Source: Minisyncoccota bacterium
GTDB taxonomy: Bacteria > Patescibacteriota > Microgenomatia > UBA1400 > PJMF01
Length of the DNA stretch: 64,000 nucleotides
Reading direction: 5' to 3'
NCBI GenBank assembly: GCA_018657765.1
Contig: JABHWM010000018.1
Span: 62,001-126,000 of the forward strand
Position numbers and translations under genes: made by a program. The notes below the pieces were generated by a model. The model ran no database searches. It had not been told where the DNA came from and saw only the letters and a program-made list of their open reading frames with translations. This document shows, one piece after another, positions 52,767-60,936 of the stretch (within the stretch, counting starts at the first letter, position 1; each line of letters opens with the position of its first letter).

Positions 52767-53324
52767 CTATTTTACTTTCTCCAAAATCTTAGCAGTATTT
52801 TCCAGTGCCCAGCTAGCTTCATAACGAACCTCTGGAATAGTCTCTAAATCTTTAAGATCTTCTTTAGAAAACCAAGCTATCCCATCGGTTTCTTCAACAT
52901 TTTGTTTGAACTCAATGCTACCTGTTGGTTTCACCAAATATGTGAAAACTAGATGTTTTTCACAACCCAATTTCCAAATAGAACTAACGACTTTTTTATC
53001 TGGAGTGTCACTTTCAATTCTTTGTTTATAAAAATCTTTATTAATCCAGTGCAAATTAACAGCAAAAGGAGTGGGATAGTATCCAGAATTATCCGTTCCT
53101 GGAAAAAGTGACTGAGTGCTTTGAGCCTCCACTTTTACATTTGTTTCTTCCCAAAACTCTCTTTCTGCTGCCTGATGAGGCATCTCTCCATCATCGATAT
53201 GTCCACCTGGAGCCAACCAAATCCCGAGTTTTTTGTGTTTGATCAATAAAACTTTATCGTCTACCACTAGGAAACCTGCTGCTGTTAGACATGCTTTTGG
53301 AGGAAATTTTGAAGATTCTTTCAT
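52767..53324 (-). CDS. Nudix hydrolase
   Basis: 185 residues. The Nudix box is APGGHIDDGEMPHQAAEREF followed by WEETNV, nearly a full GX5EX7REUXEEXGU with GHIDDGE at the start. Substrate unknown; such proteins often hydrolyse NDP-sugars or damaged NTPs. It lies 54 bp upstream of the other Nudix gene on the same strand and divergent from the IPP-isomerase-like gene. Confidence 0.87.
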   Translation of the reverse strand: MKESSKFPPKACLTAAGFLVVDDKVLLIKHKKLGIWLAPGGHIDDGEMPHQAAEREFWEETNVKVEAQSTQSLFPGTDNSGYYPTPFAVNLHWINKDFYKQRIESDTPDKKVVSSIWKLGCEKHLVFTYLVKPTGSIEFKQNVEETDGIAWFSKEDLKDLETIPEVRYEASWALENTAKILEKVK

Positions 53325-53417
53325 AGAAGAATTGTAACATCCTAATCCTGATCTAACCGTCCTATTAGTAGCCTGTCTAGTATAATTACTAACAATATAT
53401 ATTCTGCATAAATAAAA

Positions 53418-54098
53418 ATGATGAAAAATAATAATTTAGATAAAGTTACCCTTGTAGATACCAATGACCAAGTAATTGGAGAGATGGATAAATACAAAGC
53501 TCATGAACATCCAGCCAAACTTCATAGGGCTGTTTCTGTCTGGCTAATAAATGATCAAGGAGAAACATTACTTCAAAAAAGAAGTAAAAAGAAAATCGTT
53601 GGAGCCACTTGGTGGGGAAACACTATCTGTGGCAATCTTAGACCAACAGAGACATATCTGGAATGTGCTGTTCGTAGATTAAAAGAAGAAGTAGGAATTA
53701 TTGTAGATCCAAAAGATAACCAAAAAGAAACTTTAGAACTAATACCCGTCCATAAATTTATTTATAAAGCTTACTGTAATGAAAAATATGGGGAACACGA
53801 AATAGATCAAGTTTTTATAGCTAAATATAATGGGAAAGCTATTCCCAACAAAGATGAAGTTAGTGAAGTTGCTTGGGTTGATTTAAACAACCTTACTTTG
53901 CAACTAAAGAAAAATATAAAGCTAAATTCCCCACTTAGAGATTCCCAGAAAACTTTAGACATGAATCTTGAACAACTCAAATTGCAGACAGCTCCTTATA
54001 AATTTGAAGTTAATGAAAAAAATCAGCTCCTAGCTCCATGGAGTTGTATGATGTTGAACTCTATAAATTTTGAAAAATATCAAATCAAACTCATCTGA
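53418..54098 (+). CDS. isopentenyl-diphosphate isomerase type 1-like Nudix protein
   Basis: 226 residues. EHPAKLHRAVSVWLIND and TWWGNTICGNLRP align with the IDI active-site region (His ligands, then Cys in CGHP), CAVRRLKEEVGI is the Nudix helix, and EHEIDQVFIAKY carries the two Glu ligands. The metal-binding His of CGHP is Asn here (CGNL), so activity is uncertain. IDI interconverts IPP and DMAPP. The 3' end overlaps the convergent exonuclease gene by 19 bp. Confidence 0.75.
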   Translation: MMKNNNLDKVTLVDTNDQVIGEMDKYKAHEHPAKLHRAVSVWLINDQGETLLQKRSKKKIVGATWWGNTICGNLRPTETYLECAVRRLKEEVGIIVDPKDNQKETLELIPVHKFIYKAYCNEKYGEHEIDQVFIAKYNGKAIPNKDEVSEVAWVDLNNLTLQLKKNIKLNSPLRDSQKTLDMNLEQLKLQTAPYKFEVNEKNQLLAPWSCMMLNSINFEKYQIKLI

Positions 54099-54664
54099 AC
54101 TCCAGCATTTTTCTGCGGAGTAAAAGTAAAATCAACAGGTGCAGTAATCAACCTATTCCATCTATTACGAAACTTCACCTCACCTTTATTGTAACCATAA
54201 TCCAAAACCTCTTTGGTAACCTTAACATCCTGAATACAATATTTTTCTAGTTTATCCCACTGCTGTCTTTGATAATATTTGATAGCATCCAAACCATCTC
54301 CAGTTTTACCAATTCCTAATGTTTCCTTAGCTACTGCATCTAAGCCAATTCTGTGTCCTACTGAATCCTTAATTCTTGACATCACATCTAAGGTTGGAAT
54401 ATTCCTGATATCACCAGAGTAATATTCTGTGAAAGTCGGCATATCAAAGCCATCAATGTTAAAACCAATAACTACATCTGCTTGTTCTAATAATGGGAAT
54501 AACTTTGGTAAATCTTTTTCGAAATATGACCTGTATTCACCTTCTTCTCCAAAACCATTACGGACATTAACCCCAACAAAAGAGATTCCCAAACGATCTG
54601 GAAAAAATCCACCTACTTCATCAAAAGTTTTTTTTGTTTCAACGTCTAAGATTACCTGCAACAT
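54080..54664 (-). CDS. DEDD-type 3'-5' exonuclease domain protein
   Basis: 194 residues with an RNase H-like exonuclease fold. The first acidic pair is in VILDVETKKTFDE, the second in VVIGFNIDGFDMP, and the last is YCIQDVKVTKEVL, giving a D-E-D-D arrangement typical of the DNA polymerase B-type and YprB-like families. It could be a stand-alone proofreading or DNA-repair nuclease. It overlaps the convergent IDI-like gene and is followed by sodA in the opposite direction of travel along the window. Confidence 0.78.
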   Translation of the reverse strand: MLQVILDVETKKTFDEVGGFFPDRLGISFVGVNVRNGFGEEGEYRSYFEKDLPKLFPLLEQADVVIGFNIDGFDMPTFTEYYSGDIRNIPTLDVMSRIKDSVGHRIGLDAVAKETLGIGKTGDGLDAIKYYQRQQWDKLEKYCIQDVKVTKEVLDYGYNKGEVKFRNRWNRLITAPVDFTFTPQKNAGVQMSLI

Positions 54665-54710
54665 AAGGTATTACCTTACCTAATTTTTCCACAGAAAAAA
54701 AGGGGAAAAT

Positions 54711-55325
54711 CTAGTCTTCCAAAGCTAACTCATAGAGTTCTGCTACTTTGGACCAGTTCACAACATTCCAAAATGCTTTAATATAATCAGGTCTTCTATT
54801 CTGATAATTGAGATAATAAGCATGTTCCCAAACATCAATTGTCAAAACTGGCTTCAACTTATCTGTCCATGGGTTGAATTGATTGGGAGTACTCACAATC
54901 TCCAACTTTCCATGTCTCACGACCAACCATGCCCAACCAGAACCAAATCTTGTTGCGGCTGCTGCTGCAAACTCTGCTTTGAACTCTTCTACAGAGCCAA
55001 ACTGGGCTTCTATAACAGCTTGGAAGTCTTTATCCATCTCTTGCTTTTCTGGGCTCAGAATCTGCCAAAAGAAGTTATGATTAGCCACTCCACCACCATT
55101 ATTCTGAACAGCAACACGAAGTTTTGAATCACGAATTTTTTTCAAAGACTGCATTAATACTTCTACTGGTAACTCCTGCATATCTGGAAGACTTTCCAAA
55201 GCAGCATTAAGTTTATTTACATATCCTTGATGATGTTTTGAATGATGAATTTCCATTGTCTGTGCATCTATATGAGGTTCTAGAGCATCATAAGCAAAAT
55301 CTAGTTTTGGTAAAGTATGTGACAT
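54711..55325 (-). CDS. sodA: superoxide dismutase (Fe/Mn)
   Basis: 204 residues. The metal ligands are recognisable: His in [12 protein letters not shown], His in [11 protein letters not shown], and Asp-His in [14 protein letters not shown]. The [16 protein letters not shown]-terminus is normal. A ribosome binding site AAAGGAATTTT precedes the ATG, with a TATAAT about 50 bp upstream. Metal preference cannot be set by eye. It suggests the organism meets oxygen despite its reduced genome. Confidence 0.95.
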   Translation of the reverse strand: MSHTLPKLDFAYDALEPHIDAQTMEIHHSKHHQGYVNKLNAALESLPDMQELPVEVLMQSLKKIRDSKLRVAVQNNGGGVANHNFFWQILSPEKQEMDKDFQAVIEAQFGSVEEFKAEFAAAAATRFGSGWAWLVVRHGKLEIVSTPNQFNPWTDKLKPVLTIDVWEHAYYLNYQNRRPDYIKAFWNVVNWSKVAELYELALED

Positions 55326-55372
55326 AAAATTCCTTTTTTTGAAATTAAAATAATATTTGTATATCTAAAGAA

Positions 55373-55378
55373 ATTATA
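55373..55378 (-). promoter_or_regulatory. -10 element of a candidate sodA promoter
   Basis: TATAAT on the minus strand about 48 bp before the sodA start. The -35 region is weak; no clear oxidative-stress operator is visible. Confidence 0.4.
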
Positions 55379-55425
55379 CCTAAATAAAAGGCTAACACAG
55401 TGGGCAAACTTACAAAAAAAATTAG

Positions 55426-56271
55426 CTACTCTCCTTGAGACTCTTTTACAATCCGCATCAACTCTATAATTCTATCTTTACCAGTAGTTTTCAAGAATTT
55501 TTCTATCTCTTCAAAATCTGGAGATTGATCTTCAAGACGTAAAGAATTTACCTCTTCCCATAAAGTCTGACCAATCATAAAACCACTAGCTCCATTTTCT
55601 GTACTTACCCGGACAAACTCTTTGAATTCTTCATATTTCACTCCATCAGAGTGAACAATCCAAGGGATATCCAAAGCACTAGTGATCGTTGCTGTAGCTA
55701 GGGGATCTTGAGGATACTGTAAAGAAAGAATGCTTGCTGATTTTTGTAGTTCAGAGATAGCTTCTAACTGAGTTTCTTGAAACTTGATAGTATCTAGATC
55801 AATTCCTGGTGGATGATAAATCACTAATTTTAGTAAAAAATCAATTCCCTCGTACTGACAAAAATTGAAAAGCTCTGCTACAAGTTTCTTTTTTTCTGCG
55901 GCTTTTTCTTCTGCAGGGTGATACAACAACTCTAATTTGGCCACACCATAGTTATTTCTGACTTCTTCTATTCCCCATTGATGAATAAATCTAGGTAAAC
56001 TCAGTGGATCTTGATCATGTTCTTGTTCCAGACGAAGTAGTAATCCTGAGTTATTATGCTTATAACTCAGGAAAGGCAAAGAATAAGTAGGATCCAGAAC
56101 TACCCCTGTAGTATGTTCTGTATATAAAATTAAAAACCTAGTAATCAAAGCATTAAGATTCTCGACATTGGTAGGTTCTGATAAAGATAACCCTAGATTT
56201 TCTGCAAAAGAATAAGCCCCGTCTAAAGCTAATATTCCGATACCGTTTTTTTGTAGGGCAGAGACTTTCAT
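55426..56271 (-). CDS. LacD/DeoC-type class I aldolase-like protein (tentative)
   Basis: 281 residues, TIM-barrel. GIGILALDGAYSFAENLG at the N-terminus, VVLDPTYSLPFL, GIDFLLKLVIYHPPGID with a possible Schiff-base lysine, and ENGASGFMIGQTLWEE near the end match the tagatose-1,6-bisphosphate aldolase group. The substrate is unknown. It lies downstream of the pnp terminator (minus strand) and upstream of sodA. Confidence 0.65.
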   Translation of the reverse strand: MKVSALQKNGIGILALDGAYSFAENLGLSLSEPTNVENLNALITRFLILYTEHTTGVVLDPTYSLPFLSYKHNNSGLLLRLEQEHDQDPLSLPRFIHQWGIEEVRNNYGVAKLELLYHPAEEKAAEKKKLVAELFNFCQYEGIDFLLKLVIYHPPGIDLDTIKFQETQLEAISELQKSASILSLQYPQDPLATATITSALDIPWIVHSDGVKYEEFKEFVRVSTENGASGFMIGQTLWEEVNSLRLEDQSPDFEEIEKFLKTTGKDRIIELMRIVKESQGE

Positions 56272-56340
56272 CTGTCTAGTATATCGATTTAAAAAAAACT
56301 ATTCAATTGAAGGATTTCTAATATCCCAAACCTCAATTAA

Positions 56341-56365
56341 AAAAGCCCCCACCTTTCAGTGGGGA
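56341..56365 (-). terminator. terminator after pnp
   Basis: CCCCAC-TGAAA-GTGGGG hairpin followed by GCTTTTTT on the minus strand, about 30 bp after the pnp stop. Confidence 0.85.
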
Positions 56366-56393
56366 CTTTCTAATTTTCTTTTTTAAAGATTAT

Positions 56394-58724
56394 TTAAGAA
56401 TCACGTCTGCGGAATCCATCACGAGGGCCATCTGAACCTCTTGAACCTCCACGACTGTCTCTAGAGTAACCGCGACCTCCTCGATCATTGCGACCACCGC
56501 CACGGCGATCTCCACCATATCGGTTGTCTCTACCACCTCCGCGACCTCCGCGGTCTCCACCACTAGGTTTCTTTGCGGCAGCTTCTTCTGCAGTAATCAT
56601 GGATAAACCAATCTTACCATCATCTTTTACTTCAGAAATTCTGACATGAGTAGCATCACCAATCTTGGCAATAGCTTCAACATCATCAACTCTTTCTGTA
56701 GACATTTGAGAAACGTGAACTAAACCTTCACGACCTGGAAGATATTCAACAAACACACCATAGCCTTCTACTCTGGTAATATTACCGTCGAATTCATCTC
56801 CTACTTCAATGACACGAACCAAGTTGCTGACTATTGTGACAGCTGCATCGATTTTTTCTTGTTCACTAGAAGAGATATTAACTATTCCTAGTTCTCTCTC
56901 TTTATCTTCGTCAACATTAATGTCTGCACCAGATTGTTCAATGATTGATTTGATCATTTTTCCACCTGGACCGATTAAAGCACCGATTTTTTCAGCTGGA
57001 ATCTCTATCTGGAAAACTTTTGGAGCATATTGAGAAATTTGATCTCTAGGAGCTTCAATAGCTTTCATCATTTCACCCATGATATGCATTCTGCCTTCAT
57101 GAGATTGAGAAAGAGCTTGCTCAAGAATTTCTTTGGAAACTCCTTTAAGCTTGATATCCATCTGAATAGCAGTAATACCTTCTTTTGTTCCGGCTACTTT
57201 GAAATCCATATCACCGATATGATCTTCAAGACCTTGAATATCAGAAAGAACTACATGTTTTTCACCATCACTCATAAGACCCATAGCAATTCCAGAAACT
57301 GGTCGTTTGAGAGGAACACCTGCTGCCATCAAAGACATAGTTGAACCACAAACTGCAGCTTGAGAAGTTGATCCATTAGAACTCATGATTTCTGTTACCA
57401 CATGAATTGTGTATGGGAAATCAGCTTGACTTGGGATCATTGGATATAGAGCACGTTCTGCGAGAGCACCATGTCCTATTTCTCTACGTTTTGGAAATCC
57501 GAAACGTCCTGTTCCCCCGAAAGAGTAAGGAGGCATGTTGTAGTGATGCATGTAATGAAGAGTATCTTCACCGTCAATGCTTTCTACTAACTGACCCAAA
57601 GATGGATCTGCCAAAGTTGTAACAGTTACAGCTTGAGTAGCACCTCTTTTGAACATTGCAGAACCATGAGTTCTAGCAAAAACATCTGTTTCACACCAGA
57701 TTGGGCGAATCTCTGTAGTTTTTCTACCATCAGGTCTAACACCTTCTTCAAGAATCATTTTTCTTGCTTCTTTTTTGGTCAAAACATAGAGAGCTGCACC
57801 GATTTGTTTCTCAGTGATTTCTTCTGCATCTTCATCAAGATCAGCATTTAATTTCTCGAAAATAGCGGTTTTAACTTCATCTTCATTAGTAGGAAGTAAA
57901 CGACCACTTTTTTCTACGATTTCACGAACCTGTTCTGCATAATCTACATAGATTTTATCTGCAAGTTCTTCTGTTGCTTGAACCTTGAGTCTATCTTCTT
58001 CAGAAATAAGTTCTATTTTTTCTTTACCTATCTCTGCGACCATTTCATCAATGACATCACAAACAGCACCTAGTTCTTTCTGAGCGAGAATCATGGCCTC
58101 GACCATAACTTCTTCAGAAACTTCTTTTGCTGCAGCTTCTACCATAACGATAGTTTTGCCACTTCCAGAAACAATGAGATCTAAATCATTAGCATCACGT
58201 TCTGTATGAGTAGGATTAATAGAAAACTTACTAGTTTCTTTGCTATAACCTACACGAAGACCTGCTAAAGGACCATCGAAAGGAATCTCGGAAATAGCCA
58301 TACCAATGGTGCTTCCCAAAAGACCCAACATGTCTGGATCATTTTCTTCATCATATGAGAAAACAGTGTTGATAGCTTGAACTTCGTTAGTGATTCCATC
58401 TGGAAACATTGGACGAAGAGAACGGTCAATAACACGAGCTTTCAAGATCACGTTATCGTTAGGACGTCCATCACGTTTCATCCAACGAGAACCTTTGATA
58501 GTTCCTGCGGAATATAGTTTTTCTGCAAACTCTACTGAGAGAGGAAAATAGCCAAGATTGACTTTTCTTCCTAGACCAATGGTTGAATGAACTACTGTTT
58601 CACCACATGTGATGAGAACTGCAGCAGCAACTTGTTCTGAGAACTTTCCTACTTCTATAGTGACTTCTTTACCTCCGAGGGTAATAGTCTTTTTATATGT
58701 ATCTGGATATTTTGGATAACCCAT
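56394..58724 (-). CDS. pnp: polyribonucleotide nucleotidyltransferase with RGG-rich tail
   Basis: Phosphorolytic 3'-5' exoribonuclease. It has 776 residues: two RNase PH domains, with RGATQAVTVTTLADPSLGQL and the second active-site region GIAMGLMSDGEKHVVLSDI, then KH (GALIGPGGKMIKSI) and S1 (GYGVFVEYLPGREGLVHVS) domains. The last 55 residues are a Gly/Arg/Asp-rich RGG-type tail (GGDRGGRGGGRDNRYGG), not seen in model PNPases and likely RNA-binding. A structured leader precedes the gene. Confidence 0.97.
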   Translation of the reverse strand: MGYPKYPDTYKKTITLGGKEVTIEVGKFSEQVAAAVLITCGETVVHSTIGLGRKVNLGYFPLSVEFAEKLYSAGTIKGSRWMKRDGRPNDNVILKARVIDRSLRPMFPDGITNEVQAINTVFSYDEENDPDMLGLLGSTIGMAISEIPFDGPLAGLRVGYSKETSKFSINPTHTERDANDLDLIVSGSGKTIVMVEAAAKEVSEEVMVEAMILAQKELGAVCDVIDEMVAEIGKEKIELISEEDRLKVQATEELADKIYVDYAEQVREIVEKSGRLLPTNEDEVKTAIFEKLNADLDEDAEEITEKQIGAALYVLTKKEARKMILEEGVRPDGRKTTEIRPIWCETDVFARTHGSAMFKRGATQAVTVTTLADPSLGQLVESIDGEDTLHYMHHYNMPPYSFGGTGRFGFPKRREIGHGALAERALYPMIPSQADFPYTIHVVTEIMSSNGSTSQAAVCGSTMSLMAAGVPLKRPVSGIAMGLMSDGEKHVVLSDIQGLEDHIGDMDFKVAGTKEGITAIQMDIKLKGVSKEILEQALSQSHEGRMHIMGEMMKAIEAPRDQISQYAPKVFQIEIPAEKIGALIGPGGKMIKSIIEQSGADINVDEDKERELGIVNISSSEQEKIDAAVTIVSNLVRVIEVGDEFDGNITRVEGYGVFVEYLPGREGLVHVSQMSTERVDDVEAIAKIGDATHVRISEVKDDGKIGLSMITAEEAAAKKPSGGDRGGRGGGRDNRYGGDRRGGGRNDRGGRGYSRDSRGGSRGSDGPRDGFRRRDS

Positions 58725-58819
58725 TTTTTTCTTTCTGTTAGCATGCTACGAGAATCACGTTCAGATTATTTATCTGCGTGACAAACGAGCTCGAATAAGA
58801 GCTAACTTCTTCATAAATT

Positions 58820-58920
58820 CTAGGGGAATACATTCTTCAATAAGCAGGGAGTACCTGTGGTTTCAACCACTCCTTGCTGATCGAAGAATTTTGAATATTA
58901 ATAAATTTATATTCCCGTAG
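58820..58920 (-). promoter_or_regulatory. structured pnp leader: nested hairpin
   Basis: Three nested stems: an outer stem CTA-GGGGAATA/TATTCCC-GTAG (58820-58830 with 58910-58920), then ATTCTTC/GAAGAAT (58832-58838 with 58883-58889), then AGCAGGGAGT/ACTCCTTGCT (58843-58852 with 58869-58878, 10 bp). This long hairpin starts where the pnp transcript should start. E. coli PNPase controls its own mRNA through a similar RNase III-cut hairpin; analogy is inferred. Confidence 0.65.
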
Positions 58921-58925
58921 CAACT

Positions 58926-58931
58926 ATTATA
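58926..58931 (-). promoter_or_regulatory. -10 element of the likely pnp promoter
   Basis: TATAAT on the minus strand; the -35 TACATT is weak, 18 bp upstream. The start of transcription would fall at about 58919-58920, at the outer stem of the pnp leader. Confidence 0.5.
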
Positions 58932-58971
58932 CAGGAAGATCTTAATTTAAATGTAGAAGTAAGTTTTCTTT

Positions 58972-59000
58972 AAAAAAAGCCCCTGCTTTTCAGCAGAGGC
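58972..59000 (-). terminator. terminator after rpsO
   Basis: GCCTCTGC-TGAAAA-GCAGGGGC hairpin followed by TTTTTTT on the minus strand, 28 bp after the rpsO stop. It separates rpsO from pnp. Confidence 0.85.
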
Positions 59001-59027
59001 TTCCAATTTCTAAAAATTTATTTAAGC

Positions 59028-59297
59028 TTATTTATTTAAACCTAATTTTTTAATCAAACCAGCATATCTCTCTTGGCTTCTGCTTTGTAAAAAGCGAAGT
59101 AAGCGACGTCTCTTGGAAACCTGCTTAAGAAGACCTCTACGAGAGTGGTTGTCTTTTTTGTGTTTCTTAAGATGGTCAGTAAGCTCTTGGATAGAAGCAG
59201 TCAATAAAGCCACCTGTACCTCTGGAGATCCTGTATCACCTTCGAAAAGCTGAAAATCTGTTACTATTTGAGTTTTTTGGGACTTTGTAAGTGCCAT
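59028..59297 (-). CDS. rpsO: 30S ribosomal protein S15 (uS15)
   Basis: 89 residues, standard length. [23 protein letters not shown] and [21 protein letters not shown] are diagnostic. It binds the 16S rRNA three-way junction. It is next to pnp, as in most bacteria, but has its own promoter-like extended -10 and a terminator. An AAAGGAAATACC ribosome binding site precedes it. Confidence 0.97.
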   Translation of the reverse strand: MALTKSQKTQIVTDFQLFEGDTGSPEVQVALLTASIQELTDHLKKHKKDNHSRRGLLKQVSKRRRLLRFLQSRSQERYAGLIKKLGLNK

Positions 59298-59383
59298 GGT
59301 ATTTCCTTTCCTTAATAAGCGAGCCTTCGCAAGCTTATAAAGTAACCTTTATTTATACTTCTGTTAATTTTATTATTAATTAA

Positions 59384-59417
59384 TCAGAGGTGAGATTATA
59401 TCACACCTGATCAGTTT
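59384..59417 (-). promoter_or_regulatory. rpsO promoter with dyad symmetry over the -10
   Basis: Extended -10 TGATATAAT (ATTATA on plus at 59395-59400). An interrupted inverted repeat ATCAG-AGGTG ... CACCTGAT spans it. No good -35, as usual for extended -10 promoters. The symmetry may be an operator or, in RNA, a start-proximal hairpin. Confidence 0.4.
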
Positions 59418-59426
59418 TTTATTTTT

Positions 59427-60899
59427 CTAATCCTCGTCATCCTCTATTTTGTAAGCAACGACTATATCGCCTACCTGGAAATCAAGTTTCTTTTTCTTGA
59501 AAGTCAGACCACCTTCGTTTTTTGTCTTGATTACGAGAATGTCTTCTTTACCATGCTTCATTCCAGAAATAACTGGGTTAGCAATGATTTCTTCACCACG
59601 TTTGAGATGTAAAAGATCAGATCTCTTGATCTCACCAGTCTTGACTTTTATTCCGGCAATCTTGTCACCTTTCATCTCAAAAATCTGTAAAATCTCTGCT
59701 TCACCTGTAGTTATTTCATCAATAGTAGGCTCAAGAATCTTTAACATTTGTTTTTGAAGATCTTCGATAAGATGATAAATAATGCCGTATTCTTTGACTT
59801 TTACACCAAGACTCTTGGCAAAATTCTTTATTTTACGAGGAACTTTTAGGTTAAAAGCAATAACTAGAGCATTACTAGTCTCTGCCATTTCTAGCTCTCC
59901 TTCAGTCACAGGACCTACTCCAGCACTAATAAGGTTGACACTATCAGGATCAATATTTTGCTCGATAGCCTCAAGAGTTCCTTTGACATCAGCTTTTACA
60001 ATCAAGTTCATTTTTATTTTTTCGCCAAATGCACCTTCAATATCAAAATCTGCCCATTCATTCACTTCACCAGCAACAGCTTCTTCTTCTACAACTTCTT
60101 TTTCTACGTATTCTTTGCCTTGTTCTTTGACGATAGAACCAACTTCTGGAGCACCTTTAAGACCAACAATCTCTGCAGGAGAACCAGGAAAAACTTCTTT
60201 CAAAGATTTTCCATTTTCATCACTAAGAAGTTTTACTCTACCTTGAATTTCATCAATAAAAATATCTTGACGGGTAGAAAGAGTACCTTGCTGAACAATC
60301 ACACTAGCCAAAGAACCTTTACGAGGATCTCTGGAAGACTCGACCACTACAGCTTCTAAAGGAGCTGAGGCATCTGCCTTAAGTTCTTGAAGTTCTGCCA
60401 ATAGAGAAATAGTTTCTAGAAGTTTATCAACTCCTTTTCCAGTTTTTGCAGAAACTTCTACGACTTCGACATCGCCACCAAAATCTTGAACAATTACTTC
60501 ATGTTCTGCCAATTGAGCTTTAACATCATCTATTCTGATACCTTCTACATCTATTTTATTCATTACGACTAAGAAAGGTACTTTAGATTCCTTTATGTAT
60601 CGTATTGATTCTATAGTTTGTGGTTTGACTCCATCATTTGCAGCTACAACCAAGATTACGATATCTGTAATTTGAGATCCACGTTGACGCATTTTATTAA
60701 AAGCTGCGTGACCCGGTGTATCGATAAAAGTAATTTTATTACCCTTGTAATCTATCTGGTAAGCACCGATATGTTGAGTAATTCCACCCTGTTCTTTACC
60801 CTGAACATTAGTTTTACGGATGTAATCCAATAAACTAGTCTTCCCATGATCAACATGACCTAGGATCGTAATAATTGGTGGGCGAGGTGTTAATGCCAT
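59427..60899 (-). CDS. infB: translation initiation factor IF-2, short form
   Basis: 490 residues against 742-890 in E. coli and about 716 in Bacillus. It begins directly at the G domain: P-loop GHVDHGKT at residues 14-21, DTPGHAAF, NKID. Domains II, III and IV are present, ending with VGDIVVAYKIEDDED. The N-terminal species-specific region is missing, as in mitochondrial IF2 forms. It lies between nusA and rpsO, the usual neighbours. Confidence 0.95.
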   Translation of the reverse strand: MALTPRPPIITILGHVDHGKTSLLDYIRKTNVQGKEQGGITQHIGAYQIDYKGNKITFIDTPGHAAFNKMRQRGSQITDIVILVVAANDGVKPQTIESIRYIKESKVPFLVVMNKIDVEGIRIDDVKAQLAEHEVIVQDFGGDVEVVEVSAKTGKGVDKLLETISLLAELQELKADASAPLEAVVVESSRDPRKGSLASVIVQQGTLSTRQDIFIDEIQGRVKLLSDENGKSLKEVFPGSPAEIVGLKGAPEVGSIVKEQGKEYVEKEVVEEEAVAGEVNEWADFDIEGAFGEKIKMNLIVKADVKGTLEAIEQNIDPDSVNLISAGVGPVTEGELEMAETSNALVIAFNLKVPRKIKNFAKSLGVKVKEYGIIYHLIEDLQKQMLKILEPTIDEITTGEAEILQIFEMKGDKIAGIKVKTGEIKRSDLLHLKRGEEIIANPVISGMKHGKEDILVIKTKNEGGLTFKKKKLDFQVGDIVVAYKIEDDED

Positions 60900-60936
60900 A
60901 TCGTTGTTATTCTTTCTTTATAAAAGTTAAAGTAAC

